64,000 nt of DNA from Heliomicrobium modesticaldum Ice1 (GTDB lineage: Bacteria; Bacillota; Desulfitobacteriia; Heliobacteriales; Heliobacteriaceae): contig NC_010337.2 in assembly GCF_000019165.1 (NCBI RefSeq), forward strand, positions 847,501 to 911,500, read 5' to 3'. The translations under genes and the position numbers were made by a program. Positions 26,704-36,423 of the stretch are shown one piece after another (within the stretch, counting starts at the first letter, position 1; every line of letters begins with the position of its first letter). Under the pieces are notes generated by a model. That model did no database searches and had not been told where the DNA came from. It saw only the letters and a list, made by a program, of their open reading frames with translations.

Positions 26704-27507
26704 CTACACCCTTCCCAACTCGGTGCAAGCTTTTTCCAACGTGCCGTCTTGGGATTGAATCGCTTTCTGATTGGCCTCATAGGCCCGGGCGGCGCTGATC
26801 ATCTGCACCATTTCCTGAACGACGTTGACATTAGCCAGTTCCAGTGCGCCTGATCGGATCTCCCGCTCTCCTATTGCCAGATCGCGCACGCCGCCTCCGT
26901 CTCCCTGTTCATTCAAGCGGTAGAGGCTGTCACCAGCCTTGACGAGGGGAGGGGCCTGCCCCGGCGTTTCGTCATATCCCACGATGCGCAACTGGGCCAC
27001 TTCCGTGTCGCCGCTGAAAATCCGACCGTCGCTGTCGATCCGGAGGTTGCCTCCCTGAGGAATGCGGATGGCGCCGGCTGTCCCCTGCACCGCAAACCCC
27101 TCTGTCGTGACCAAGGTCCCGTCAGCCCGAAGGGAGAACTGACCGTTGCGGGTGTATCGCTCTTCACCGTCAGGCCCCATGACGACAAAGTAACCGCGAC
27201 CGATGATGGCCAGGTCGGTCGGGTTCTGGGTTACCCGCAGGCCGGCGCTGGTGGGATCGGTCCAGATGGCGTCCACAACAGCGCCTGTGCCTATCCTGCC
27301 GATGAGCGGATTTTTCTCGGCTTGTCCCGGTTCGGCAGGGCTGAAGTCGTGCATGCGGCGGATAAGCATCTCCGGAAATCCGCGAAAGACGGCGCGGTCC
27401 TTCTTGAAGGAAACGGTGTTGACGTTAGCCAGGTTGTTGGCCGTCACGTCTTGGTTCGTCTGCTGAACCAGCATGCCGGATGCTGATGTATAGAGACCGC
27501 GAATCAC
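26704..27507 (-). CDS. flgF: Flagellar rod protein, FlgF/FlhO-type
   Basis: The 267-residue protein opens with the rod-family motif IRGLYTSASGMLVQQTNQDV and NNLANVNTVSFKKDRAVFRG, has the central NPTDLAIIGRGYFVVMGPDG block, and ends with the conserved coiled coil (LELANVNVVQEMVQMISAAR). It resembles FlhO/FlgF proximal rod proteins. GTG 27507 is preceded by GGGGAGGTG; the frame is open further upstream through the 71-bp repeats but those codons are not protein-like. It is transcribed toward flgG with a repeat-filled 310-bp gap. Confidence 0.9.
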   Translation of the reverse strand: MIRGLYTSASGMLVQQTNQDVTANNLANVNTVSFKKDRAVFRGFPEMLIRRMHDFSPAEPGQAEKNPLIGRIGTGAVVDAIWTDPTSAGLRVTQNPTDLAIIGRGYFVVMGPDGEERYTRNGQFSLRADGTLVTTEGFAVQGTAGAIRIPQGGNLRIDSDGRIFSGDTEVAQLRIVGYDETPGQAPPLVKAGDSLYRLNEQGDGGGVRDLAIGEREIRSGALELANVNVVQEMVQMISAARAYEANQKAIQSQDGTLEKACTELGRV

Positions 27508-27942
27508 TGCGCCTTGCACCTCCCCGAATGGGCGAACATCGCGAATCACTCGTGCGCTCTCGCCGTCGCTGACGGCTTTTGAGCTTGCACCCTCCCGAAT
27601 AGGCAAACATCGCGAATCACTCGTGCGCTCTCGCCGTCGCTGACGGCTTTTGAGCTTGCACCTTCCCGAATAGGCGAACATCGCGAATCACTCGTGCGCT
27701 CTCGCCGTCGCTGACGGCTCTTGAGCTTGCACCTCCCCGAATGGGCGAACATCGCGAATCATAGGTACACAAACGAAAAAAAAGAAAGCATCTCTTTCTG
27801 TATCGAAGCGACGCGACGGCGACTTTAGCGCCGTTTTTCCGATCGCCAGATAAAAACCAAGATTTCCCTGAATCGTTATCGTCATCGCCTGTTATCGACC
27901 GATACAGTCAGTCGTGGGAGCGGCGAGATAAAAGCGCCGAGA
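27508..27942. other. Gap between galU and flgF
   Basis: The left two thirds hold the 71-bp repeats; 27762-27942 shows no gene. A small hairpin (ACGGCG/CGCCGT, about 27812-27835) with a T run on the plus strand lies here, but no plus-strand gene precedes it. Confidence 0.6.
27526..27761. repeat. 71-bp tandem direct repeat, about 3.3 copies
   Basis: Copies at 27526-27596, 27597-27667 and 27668-27738, plus a 23-bp partial at 27739-27761, differ at only a few positions. Each carries a 6-bp hairpin (GCCGTC-GCT-GACGGC) and, on the minus strand, a GGAGGTGCAAG-like ribosome site and GTGATTCGCG, matching the flgF start context at 27507. The array thus seems to be a duplicated translation start region. 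Confidence 0.9.
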
Positions 27943-28833
27943 TCACCTCTCCCGGCGCTGCAAGACCTCCTGCAGATAGGCGGTAAACTCTTCGGCCAGG
28001 TCGTCCCGCCGCAAGGCATAATCGACGGTCGCCTTCAGGTAGCCGATCCGATCACCCACATCGTAGCGGATCCCTTCAAACAGGTAGGCGAAAAGCCCCT
28101 TGTCGCATTCGGCGTGGAGGGCGTGCAAGGCGTCGGTCAGTTGGATCTCGCCGCCTTTGCCCGGCGCCTGGTTTTCCAGGATGCAGAAGACCTCCGGCTC
28201 GATGACATACCGTCCCATGACGGCCAGATCGGAAGGCGCCTTCTCCGGTTCCGGCTTTTCCACAATGGCGTCCAGCTTCCACAGGTTTGTACCCGCTTCT
28301 GCGGCGAGAGAAACCATCCCGTAGCGGCGGCTGTGCTCCCTGGGGACAGGCTGCACCCCTACGACAGTGCCCCGCACCTGATGGTAGGCCTCGATCAGCT
28401 GGCCGATGCAGGGTCTGTTGGCATGAATCACGTCATCGCCCAAGAGAACGGCAAAGGGCTCCTGACCGATGAAGGAACGGGCGCAGTAGATGGCATGGCC
28501 GAGCCCGAGCGGTTCTTTTTGACGGACATAGTGGATGTCGGCCAGGCTGCCGATCTGCCTGACCGACTCGAGGAGCTCCCATTTTCCCCGCTCTTCCAAG
28601 AAGACCTCCAATTCTACGGAGCGGTCGAAATGATCCTCGATGGCCCGTTTGTTCCGGCCGGTGACGATCAGGATGTCTTCGATGCCGGCGGCGATGGCTT
28701 CTTCGATGATGAACTGGATCGTCGGCTTGTCGATGATGGGCAGCATCTCTTTCGGCTGGGCTTTGGTGGCCGGTAAAAAGCGCGTCCCCAACCCGGCGGC
28801 GGGGATGATCGCTTTGCGAACCTTTTTGTGCAC
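27943..28833 (-). CDS. galU: UTP-glucose-1-phosphate uridylyltransferase
   Basis: GalU makes UDP-glucose from UTP and glucose-1-phosphate for wall polymers and glycolipids. The 296-residue protein has the nucleotidyltransferase signature AAGLGTRFLPATKAQPKEML, the GRNKRAIEDHFD block, LLGDDVIHA and the sugar-binding GLGHAIYCA region, at normal length for bacterial GalU. It starts at GTG 28833. It sits between mbl and flgF, where Bacillus has no gene, so it is a local insertion relative to that order. Bacterial GalU paralogues are hard to tell apart by substrate from sequence alone. Confidence 0.93.
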   Translation of the reverse strand: MHKKVRKAIIPAAGLGTRFLPATKAQPKEMLPIIDKPTIQFIIEEAIAAGIEDILIVTGRNKRAIEDHFDRSVELEVFLEERGKWELLESVRQIGSLADIHYVRQKEPLGLGHAIYCARSFIGQEPFAVLLGDDVIHANRPCIGQLIEAYHQVRGTVVGVQPVPREHSRRYGMVSLAAEAGTNLWKLDAIVEKPEPEKAPSDLAVMGRYVIEPEVFCILENQAPGKGGEIQLTDALHALHAECDKGLFAYLFEGIRYDVGDRIGYLKATVDYALRRDDLAEEFTAYLQEVLQRRER

Positions 28834-28936
28834 GTCGTCGTTCCCACTTTCCTGCGATAATGAAAAAGAGAACCTGTCGAGGGGCCGTGGCGGAGCAAAG
28901 GCTCCCTTGCCCTCAGTATGTGTCGGTTTTTCCCCT

Positions 28937-29965
28937 TTACATCACTTTTTTCGACAGGATCGTATTTTTTTGCAGGTAGTTGAGCATCCCCAGGGCCAGT
29001 CCCGTCCCCAGGGCGACACAGGAGATGGCCTCTTCGGCCACATGGACGGGGAGCTTCGTCTCTTTGGCGATCAGCGTATCGAGGCCGTTGAGCAGCGAGC
29101 CGCCGCCGGTCATGACGATGCCCTTGTTCATGATGTCGGCCGCCAGTTCGGGCGGTGTCCGTTCCAGCACCTCTTTGACGCCGCTGACGACGGCCTCGAT
29201 GTTCTCCTGCATGGCCCGGAAGGTCTCCATGGCCGAGACGCGGATCGTCTTCGGCAATCCGGTGACCAGATCGCGGCCGCGGATCTCGGCGAACTCCTCC
29301 CCTTTGCGTCCCGACGGGTAGGCGGTGCCGATGCGGATCTTCAGCTCTTCCGCCGTCCGTTCGCCGATCATCAGCGAGTGTTCTTTGCGGATGTAGCGGA
29401 CGATGGACTCGTCAAACTTGTCGCCGCCGACGCGGAGCGACTTGGAGCAGACGATGCCGCCGAGGGAGAGGACGGCGATGTCGGTCGTGCCGCCGCCGAT
29501 GTCGACGACCATCGAACCGGAAGCCTCGGCGATCTCCAACCCGGCGCCGAGGGCGGCCGCCAGGGGCTCTTCGATGAGATAGGCCTGCCGCGCCCCGGCC
29601 TGGAGCGCTGCCTGGCGCACGGCCCGCTCCTCCACGCCGGTGACGCCGGAGGGGATGCAGACCATGACCCGCGGTTTAAAAAAGAAGGATTTGCCGCAGG
29701 CTTTGGTGATGAAGTAGCGGAGCATCCGCTCTGTCACATCGTAATCGGCGATGACGCCGTCGCGCAAGGGCCGGATCGCCACGATGTTGCCCGGCGTCCG
29801 TCCGAGCATGCGCCGCGCCTCTTCGCCGACGGCGATGATCGAGCCGGTATCCTTGTTGATGGCGACGACGGAAGGCTCCATCAAGACGATGCCTTTGCCT
29901 TTTACAAAAACCAGCACGCTGGCTGTTCCCAGATCAATCCCGATATCGATATTTAAACCAAACAA
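28937..29965 (-). CDS. mbl: MreB-like cell-shape actin homologue Mbl
   Basis: This actin-fold ATPase forms membrane-bound filaments that guide peptidoglycan synthesis along the cell. The 342-residue protein has the phosphate-1 loop (IDIGIDLGTASVLVFVKGKG), phosphate-2 (VVDIGGGTTDIAVLSLGG) and adenosine (GIVMTGGGSLLNGLD) motifs. The start is TTG 29965, eight bases after AGGAGG. Position next to spoIIID identifies it as the Mbl-type member rather than MreB of the mreBCD operon. Confidence 0.93.
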   Translation of the reverse strand: MFGLNIDIGIDLGTASVLVFVKGKGIVLMEPSVVAINKDTGSIIAVGEEARRMLGRTPGNIVAIRPLRDGVIADYDVTERMLRYFITKACGKSFFFKPRVMVCIPSGVTGVEERAVRQAALQAGARQAYLIEEPLAAALGAGLEIAEASGSMVVDIGGGTTDIAVLSLGGIVCSKSLRVGGDKFDESIVRYIRKEHSLMIGERTAEELKIRIGTAYPSGRKGEEFAEIRGRDLVTGLPKTIRVSAMETFRAMQENIEAVVSGVKEVLERTPPELAADIMNKGIVMTGGGSLLNGLDTLIAKETKLPVHVAEEAISCVALGTGLALGMLNYLQKNTILSKKVM

Positions 29966-30069
29966 TGCCCTATCCTCCTAGCCTGCTTTCCTGATTCGAT
30001 CCTATGTCAAATACAGTATACCCTGTCGAATCCATGCAGCCAAGGGGAAAAGGGCACGAAATTTCCGGA

Positions 30070-30321
30070 CTAGAGCGCTTCCTGGTACTTGCGCCGGGTC
30101 GCTTCTCCGCCGCGGATGTGCCGCTCCGACTTGTTGTGGTCCAGGATGTTTTTCACCTCTTCGGCGAGATCGCTGTTGATGGAGGGAAGGCGCTCGGTCA
30201 CGTCTTTGTGGATGGTGCTCTTGCTGACACCGAAAACGGTGGCCGTTTGCCGCACTGTGGCGGACGTATCCAAGATGTACTGGGATACCTCCAACACTCG
30301 TTTGCGGATATACTCCTGCAT
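30070..30321 (-). CDS. spoIIID: Sporulation transcriptional regulator SpoIIID
   Basis: The 83-residue helix-turn-helix protein matches SpoIIID, the mother-cell regulator that acts between sigma-E and sigma-K. The HTH is visible as VRQTATVFGVSKSTIHKDVT, followed by the basic tail (RHIRGGEATRRKYQEAL). A GGGAGGG site precedes ATG 30321. It lies directly upstream of mbl, as in Bacillus. Confidence 0.95.
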   Translation of the reverse strand: MQEYIRKRVLEVSQYILDTSATVRQTATVFGVSKSTIHKDVTERLPSINSDLAEEVKNILDHNKSERHIRGGEATRRKYQEAL

Positions 30322-30370
30322 GCCCGGCCCTCCCTCTCCCGAAAAGTCAGTAGATTATATGAGGGAGGGC

Positions 30371-30404
30371 AAAAAAAAGAACGACCAGGCTCTGCCAGTC
30401 GTTC
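30371..30404 (-). terminator. Rho-independent terminator after the orphan ORF
   Basis: On the minus strand a 7-bp GAACGAC/GTCGTTC stem with an inner GGC/GCC pair is followed by eight T (plus-strand A run 30371-30378). It lies 18 bases past the stop at 30422 and insulates the orphan from spoIIID. Confidence 0.75.
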
Positions 30405-30421
30405 CGGTCGTCTCCTTAAAC

Positions 30422-30730
30422 CTAGGGAATACCATCCCATCCGTCTATCTCACCTGTAATCGCTCCAGTAGTGGCGGTTTTTCCTAAACTAACCCAAAGC
30501 TTGGTGTTCATGGGAACACCATACCACTTTAATGAGATGCTGGCGGATGGGCTGTTTGGGGTACATGTAACTTTTTGCGTCCCTAGACTAGTGCCACCGA
30601 TTATAGCTGATTTTACTAAGTCAAAGCAAACAGTTACTTGGCTGGATCCTGGTGCTAATCTTTGCTGTCCAGTAAGGCAAAATGTACCACTATTGATATA
30701 AAAGTTACTCGTTAACCAGAACCTACGCAT
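30422..30730 (-). CDS. Small AT-rich orphan protein of unknown function
   Basis: The 102-residue protein is not recognised. It has three Cys (FCLTGQQ, VCFDLV, VTCTPN), is rich in Ser, Thr and Gly and looks like a small beta domain; no clear signal peptide or membrane segment is visible. GC is about 45%, clearly below the flanks, suggesting acquisition. The ribosome site is weak (TTAAAG), but AT-rich promoter-like sequence lies just upstream and a good terminator (30371-30404) follows. It occupies the interval between spoIID and spoIIID beside the insertion sequence, and its left neighbour is the 3' side of spoIIID's promoter region. It could be a remnant of a larger acquired segment. Confidence 0.55.
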   Translation of the reverse strand: MRRFWLTSNFYINSGTFCLTGQQRLAPGSSQVTVCFDLVKSAIIGGTSLGTQKVTCTPNSPSASISLKWYGVPMNTKLWVSLGKTATTGAITGEIDGWDGIP

Positions 30731-30811
30731 CTTTAATATAATAAAAAATTCTGCTAATCCCCTGTCTGAGGCGCTGTTGGGGAATTGTCATGAAAGTGGA
30801 AAAAGAAAAAA
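30731..30811. other. Short AT-rich region left of the insertion sequence
   Basis: This stretch ends in a run of A/G that was joined to the A-run at 32511 before the insertion. It may contain the promoter of the orphan ORF. Nothing else was recognised. Confidence 0.5.
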
Positions 30812-32510
30812 CCTGAATCCGTGAGTCGACTTGGCAGTACCCCAATGATTTTCCACAAAAAGTAATTCGTATTACAAGAATTTAATCCAATTTCCTTAGA
30901 TAGCCATTTGAACACGTCGCCTTATCAAAGAAGGTGGTGCCGTCAAGAAACGAGATCCATAAAAGCGTATAGCAAAGCTAACCTTTGACACATTTTACAT
31001 CCAAAGGTCTATCCCATCGAATGAATTTGATTTTTTAGGAAATTCTTGCCGTTTACGAAAAAGCAAGATAGAGATCCTTAAACGTTGCGTACCAGGGACT
31101 ATGCGCCCCGAGCCGGAGCTTCACTTGTCTGGCATGTCTCACCAATCGAGACGCAATGGTGATCACATTTTGAAGTACCGTGCGTATCCGGCGGCGCTGC
31201 GTATGGGCCTTTCTCTTTAGGGGAGAATCCGGATGGTGTAAGCTCATTTGACCAACGATGCGAAGCAGGTTATAGGCAAGCGCACCGAAATGAAAGACCA
31301 GATCATTGACCTTAAATTTTCCACTAGGCAGTCGTTCCAAATCAAGGTCCGTTTTTAACTCGCTATGGAATTGCTCGCTGGTTCCGTGATCTCTTTGCAA
31401 ATGGATCAATTCTTCCGGCGAGACGGGTAACGACGTCCAGTACGTGGCCACTTCTAACTCTGGAAGCAGCAATTGCTGCCCATTGGACAAGATGGTTCGT
31501 TCCACGACATGGAAAACCACCCGTTCACGTTGTTCCATATTGCCGACCTTCCACATTACACTGCCCATATACTCCACTTTTCCTTCCCGAACAATTCGGG
31601 CCTGCCCATTTTTAAGGGCGATGTCCCTCCACATTTCGGGAGTTTCTTGGCGAAGGTTGCGTTTGATTATGTAGTCAACATTCTCTGCGCGGAGGACACG
31701 TATGTTATCGACGCTGTCAAAGCCGGAATCCATGCGTACCAGAAGCTTCTCAGCTCCGCACTGGCGTGCGTAATTGATGCTCTTTGTTAAGAACTGGGGC
31801 GTTCCTTTCTGGCTATGATCTTTGCCCGGACGCAGCTCAACGTTTATGCAGTAGCCTTCCTGACCGAGGTAGGCCAGTATGGGCGCAAAGCCATCATGAC
31901 CTTTGTAGGTGCGCGTCACCCCCTCTTTTTTGGAACCGGAATTATCCAATGGCGTCACATCTACGTCTACCGTCAGATAGTCTGTAGCGCCGACCCGAAC
32001 AGGTGTCAGGGGAGCTTTTGCTTTTTTGATGAGACGAGCAGATTCTTCCATAATGATGTCGTTCCATTTCAAATCCGTCTCAACAACCTTTTCAAATCGT
32101 TGTCGTAACGTGGGACTGGAGGGTACGATGTCGACGCCCATGGCGTATCGAAAAAAGTCATCTCCACGAGCCAGCTCAATCGCATCGAAGTCATTCTTTC
32201 CCTGACAGAGAAGGCCCAGGTAGCTCAGAGCAACAGTTCCGTGGCTTATATCTGGTGTCAAACAAGTGGGCACAGTGAACTTATCCAATCGCAATTTCAA
32301 TGAAGTCTTTCTTAACAAGGCGCCCACGAGCGCCAATCCAGTTACCGGTGTAAGCTCCTCATTCGATTGCTCGATAATGAACTTCTTCATGGTCATGCAT
32401 TCACCCCGTCGGTGAGTTTAAATCACTCCGATTAAACTCGTTTATCTCTATTATACGGGGAAATGCGCTGAATTTCGACTATTTACTTTTTATCCTGTCA
32501 CTGATTCAGG
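30812..32510 (-). mobile_element. IS1380-like insertion sequence, about 1.7 kb
   Basis: Imperfect terminal inverted repeats were found by eye: the left end begins CCTGAATCCGTGA (30812) and the right end, read inward, CCTGAATCAGTGA (ending at 32510), 12 of 13 identical. The single transposase gene lies between. Both flanks are A runs (30806-30811 and 32511-32517), so any 4-bp target duplication would be AAAA and cannot be separated from the A run. A transposase promoter candidate (TCGAAA, 17 bp, TATAAT) lies at 32450-32478, and a 7-bp inverted repeat (GAGTTTA/TAAACTC, 32414-32439) sits in the leader. Confidence 0.85.
31053..32396 (-). CDS. IS1380-family transposase (DDE)
   Basis: The 447-residue protein matches IS1380-family transposases in length and blocks. 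Putative DDE residues are the Asp in GATDYLTVDVDVTP, the Asp in LLVRMDSGFDSVDN, and the Glu in HGTSEQFHSELKTDLDLERL. The C-terminal basic segment RKAHTQRRRIRTVL is also typical. The frame is intact, so it may be functional. It starts at ATG 32396 with a GGGGTG site. It is the only complete mobile-element gene in the window. Confidence 0.9.
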   Translation of the reverse strand: MTMKKFIIEQSNEELTPVTGLALVGALLRKTSLKLRLDKFTVPTCLTPDISHGTVALSYLGLLCQGKNDFDAIELARGDDFFRYAMGVDIVPSSPTLRQRFEKVVETDLKWNDIIMEESARLIKKAKAPLTPVRVGATDYLTVDVDVTPLDNSGSKKEGVTRTYKGHDGFAPILAYLGQEGYCINVELRPGKDHSQKGTPQFLTKSINYARQCGAEKLLVRMDSGFDSVDNIRVLRAENVDYIIKRNLRQETPEMWRDIALKNGQARIVREGKVEYMGSVMWKVGNMEQRERVVFHVVERTILSNGQQLLLPELEVATYWTSLPVSPEELIHLQRDHGTSEQFHSELKTDLDLERLPSGKFKVNDLVFHFGALAYNLLRIVGQMSLHHPDSPLKRKAHTQRRRIRTVLQNVITIASRLVRHARQVKLRLGAHSPWYATFKDLYLAFS

Positions 32511-32536
32511 AAAAAAACGACTTCTTCTAGTCGTTT
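32511..32536 (-). terminator. Rho-independent terminator of spoIID, interrupted by the insertion sequence
   Basis: An 8-bp stem (AAACGACT/AGTCGTTT, 32515-32522 and 32529-32536) with a 6-nt loop is followed on the minus strand by a T run (32511-32517). The IS end abuts this T run. Confidence 0.75.
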
Positions 32537-32555
32537 AGAAACCATACAAAGGGAT

Positions 32556-33497
32556 TTAATACAATGTCTCCAGCCTTGTTCCAGGATAGTAATGGCTGAG
32601 GATCCTCTCATAACAGTCACCCTTTTCCGCCATGGCGACGGCGCCGGCCTGGCAAAGCCCGACGGCGTGACCGTGACCCCGCGTCTCGACGCGCAGGCCG
32701 CTGCCGTCCCAGTTCAGGCGCAGATCCGTCGAAGCCAGGCCCAGGGCGCTGCGAAAGCGGGTCCCCTCGATCTCTTCACCGGCCACGCGGACTCGTTTCA
32801 CCCGCCCCGTCTCGGTCTTGTCGACGACCTCGACAGCGTTGCGGCGCTCTTTGGCGCCCATCGTGGCCAAGGTCGTTCCCAAGCGGGCGTCAAGCTCGCC
32901 CGGTGTAAACCGCGCTTCCCGAAGATCCGCTTTTTCCGGGCAGGAAACACTCTGCAGGTAGGGGATCTCCCGGCCCCAGACGGCGGCGGCCGACTCGGTC
33001 CTCCCTCCGCAGGAGGCGTGATAGGTAGCGTCGATCACCTTGTTCCCGTAGAGGAGCATCTGCCCGCGCGTCGCTGCAACGGCGCTCAGCAGCCGCTCTG
33101 TGAAGCGCGGCGTCTGGAGCGCTCCCCAGCGCCGAAGGCGCTCCTCCGGGGAAAGCCAGACCTGGCAATGTACGGTGGCGCAGAGCCTCTCGCCCCGTTC
33201 GACGCGCAGCCAGGCGAAGCTGCGGGCCGCCACCGCCATGGCTTTTAGGGCCTCCGGCGGATCCTGCGGCATCATCTCGCCGGCCAGCACGCCGACGAGG
33301 TATTCCTCCATGGGCATGCGGAGCAGGGTGTCCTGCTCGGTCCGCACCGTCACCTCCGGTCCTGTCTCCGGGGAGAGGCGCAGGCGCAGGTAGGGGCCGT
33401 AGAGGGACAGCCAGGGGATCGCCAGAACGAGCAGAAGACTGGCCGTCACAGCCGTCACCAGCCAAAGCTTCCACCGCCACAGTCGCCTGCGCCTCAC
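32556..33497 (-). CDS. spoIID: Stage II sporulation protein D (lytic transglycosylase)
   Basis: SpoIID cleaves septal peptidoglycan during engulfment together with SpoIIM and SpoIIP. From GTG 33497 the 313-residue protein has a basic N-terminus, one membrane helix (about 10-30) and the SpoIID/LytB domain with the family blocks MEEYLVGVLAGEM and EALKAMAVAARSFAW, CGGRTESAAAVWG and HGHAVGLCQAGAVAMAEKG. GTG 33497 has a strong GGGGGGAGGAG site; ATG 33530 and 33524 upstream have none. It lies downstream of murA, as in Bacillus. Confidence 0.93.
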   Translation of the reverse strand: MRRRRLWRWKLWLVTAVTASLLLVLAIPWLSLYGPYLRLRLSPETGPEVTVRTEQDTLLRMPMEEYLVGVLAGEMMPQDPPEALKAMAVAARSFAWLRVERGERLCATVHCQVWLSPEERLRRWGALQTPRFTERLLSAVAATRGQMLLYGNKVIDATYHASCGGRTESAAAVWGREIPYLQSVSCPEKADLREARFTPGELDARLGTTLATMGAKERRNAVEVVDKTETGRVKRVRVAGEEIEGTRFRSALGLASTDLRLNWDGSGLRVETRGHGHAVGLCQAGAVAMAEKGDCYERILSHYYPGTRLETLY

Positions 33498-33664
33498 CGG
33501 CTCCTCCCCCCCATCTAACCCCATGCGCATCTATGTCTATGCACGGAGCTGTAAGAGAAATGACAGGGAAGCCTTTGAAAAGCGTCCGCCTTTCGAAAAG
33601 AGGCCGATCTTTTATAAAAACCGCTAAAAGCCGAACCTTTTATGATTTCGGCCTGTCGGCACTC

Positions 33665-34927
33665 TCAGGCCTCTGCGGGAGTGCGCTCGATCCGGGCGCC
33701 CACCCGGCGCAGTTTGCCGACGATATCGTCATAGCCGCGATCGATATGGTGGACACAGCTGATCTCCGTCCTGTCGTCGGCGGCCAGTGCCGCCACGATC
33801 AGCGCCGCGCCGGCCCGCAGGTCTGTCGCTTTGACCGGCGCACCGTAGAGCTTGGGAATGCCCTGCACCACAGCGGTCCGGCTTTCCACCTTGATCTGGG
33901 CGCCCATCCGCTTTAACTCATCGACGTGCATGAAGCGGTTTTCGAAGACCGTTTCCGTCACCACGCCGGTGCCTGTGGAGACAGACAGCAACGCCATCAT
34001 CTGGGCCTGCATGTCTGTCGGGAAGCCGGGGTAGGGCAGGGTCTTGATGTCGACGGCGCGCAAGGGTCGATCGACAGTCACGCGCAGGCTCGTCTCCATC
34101 TCTTGGACGGTGGCGCCCATCTCCTTCAGTTTGGCGATGACCGGCTTGACATGATCGATGATGATGTTGTCCACCGTCAGGTCGCCGCCGGCGGCGGCCG
34201 CCGCCACCATGTAGGAGCCCGCTTCGATCCGGTCGGGGATCGGCGTGTAGGCGCCGCCTTGCAGCCGCTCGACGCCTTCGATCTTGATGACCGGCGTGCC
34301 GGCGCCCTTGATGCGCGCCCCCATCCGGTTCAGGTAGTTGGCCAGGTCGACGATCTCCGGCTCCTCGGCGGCGTTTTCGATCACCGTCTGCCCCTTGGCG
34401 AGGGATGCGGCCATCATCAGGTTCTCAGTGGCGCCGACAGAGGGGAAGTCGAGGTAGATCTGGGCGCCTTGCAACCGGCGGCAGTGGGCCTCCACATGGC
34501 CGTGGTCGAGGCGAACCTTAGCGCCCATGGCCTCCAAGCCTTTCAGGTGCAGGTTGATCGGCCGCGAGCCGATGGCGCAGCCGCCCGGCAGCGAGATGAC
34601 AGCCCGGCCGAGTCGCGCCAACAGGGGCCCCAATACGAGGAAGGAGGCCCGCATCATCCGCACGAACTCATAAGGCGCCTCTTCGCCGGAAAGGGAACCG
34701 GCGCGGATGACGATGTTACCCTTTTGCCGGGCGACCTCGCAGCCCATATGCTGCAGCAAGGCGCAGGTGGTGTCCACATCGGCCAAATGGGGAACATCGG
34801 CGATGGTCGATTCGCCCTCTGCCAGGATCGACGCGATCAGGATCGGCAGCACCGCATTCTTAGCGTTGCTGACTCGGATATGTCCAATCAGGGGATTGCC
34901 CCCGTGCACAACGATTTTCGTGTCCAT
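33665..34927 (-). CDS. murA: UDP-N-acetylglucosamine 1-carboxyvinyltransferase
   Basis: MurA performs the first committed step of peptidoglycan synthesis, moving enolpyruvate from PEP to UDP-GlcNAc. The 420-residue protein has the [11 protein letters not shown] motif (Lys23) and the loop [12 protein letters not shown] with the PEP-binding Cys117, the residue attacked by fosfomycin, so it is predicted sensitive. ATG 34927 is preferred; TTG 34930 immediately precedes it. Length is normal. It lies between ywmB and spoIID, the Bacillus murAA position. Confidence 0.95.
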   Translation of the reverse strand: MDTKIVVHGGNPLIGHIRVSNAKNAVLPILIASILAEGESTIADVPHLADVDTTCALLQHMGCEVARQKGNIVIRAGSLSGEEAPYEFVRMMRASFLVLGPLLARLGRAVISLPGGCAIGSRPINLHLKGLEAMGAKVRLDHGHVEAHCRRLQGAQIYLDFPSVGATENLMMAASLAKGQTVIENAAEEPEIVDLANYLNRMGARIKGAGTPVIKIEGVERLQGGAYTPIPDRIEAGSYMVAAAAAGGDLTVDNIIIDHVKPVIAKLKEMGATVQEMETSLRVTVDRPLRAVDIKTLPYPGFPTDMQAQMMALLSVSTGTGVVTETVFENRFMHVDELKRMGAQIKVESRTAVVQGIPKLYGAPVKATDLRAGAALIVAALAADDRTEISCVHHIDRGYDDIVGKLRRVGARIERTPAEA

Positions 34928-35316
34928 CAATTCCGTCTGCCGTTTTCACCGTTTTCCGGGAACCGGCCGCCCCCCTTTTTTTGGCTTATCGGCGAAGCGC
35001 TGGGTATGTAGGAAGTCCACATCCAATCGGCAACCTCCTTTAGTTTCGACAGGCCGCAACGCTTTCCTGCCTCAAATACTATCTCCGGAACCGTTTTCGC
35101 ATAGTCAGGCATCTCCTGGATAGGTCAGTAACGACATCGCCCCATCCGAAACGACTTCGCCCCAGCCGAAACGACATCGCCCCATCCGAAGACGGTGCTG
35201 CACAGACGGTGCTGAGCGGCAAGGAGACCCTGTCGTCACGGGACACAGCCCTCCATCTCCCGGAGCAGCATCGGGTACTGTAGTCGCAGCTTTCCTCACG
35301 AGCTGGCTTGCGGTCG
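34928..35316. other. Gap between ywmB and murA with repeats
   Basis: The 389-bp gap holds a 20-bp triplicate at 35130-35189 and copies of the ywmB 3' end (CATCTCCTGGA at about 35110, a variant CATCTCCCGGAGCAGCATCGG near 35252, and the true end at 35319). A doubled GACGGTGCTG occurs at about 35190-35214. No gene was found. Confidence 0.75.
35130..35189. repeat. 20-bp tandem repeat, three copies
   Basis: AACGACATCGCCCCATCCGA occurs at 35130-35149 and 35170-35189, with a two-base variant between them at 35150-35169. It lies just downstream of ywmB. Confidence 0.85.

Positions 35317-36423
<1,107 letters not shown>

Noticed and set aside
27526-27761. Possible CRISPR array
   Set aside because: Units are directly adjacent with no unique spacers, and no cas gene is present. 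The same applies to 26437-26666 and 58323-58577.
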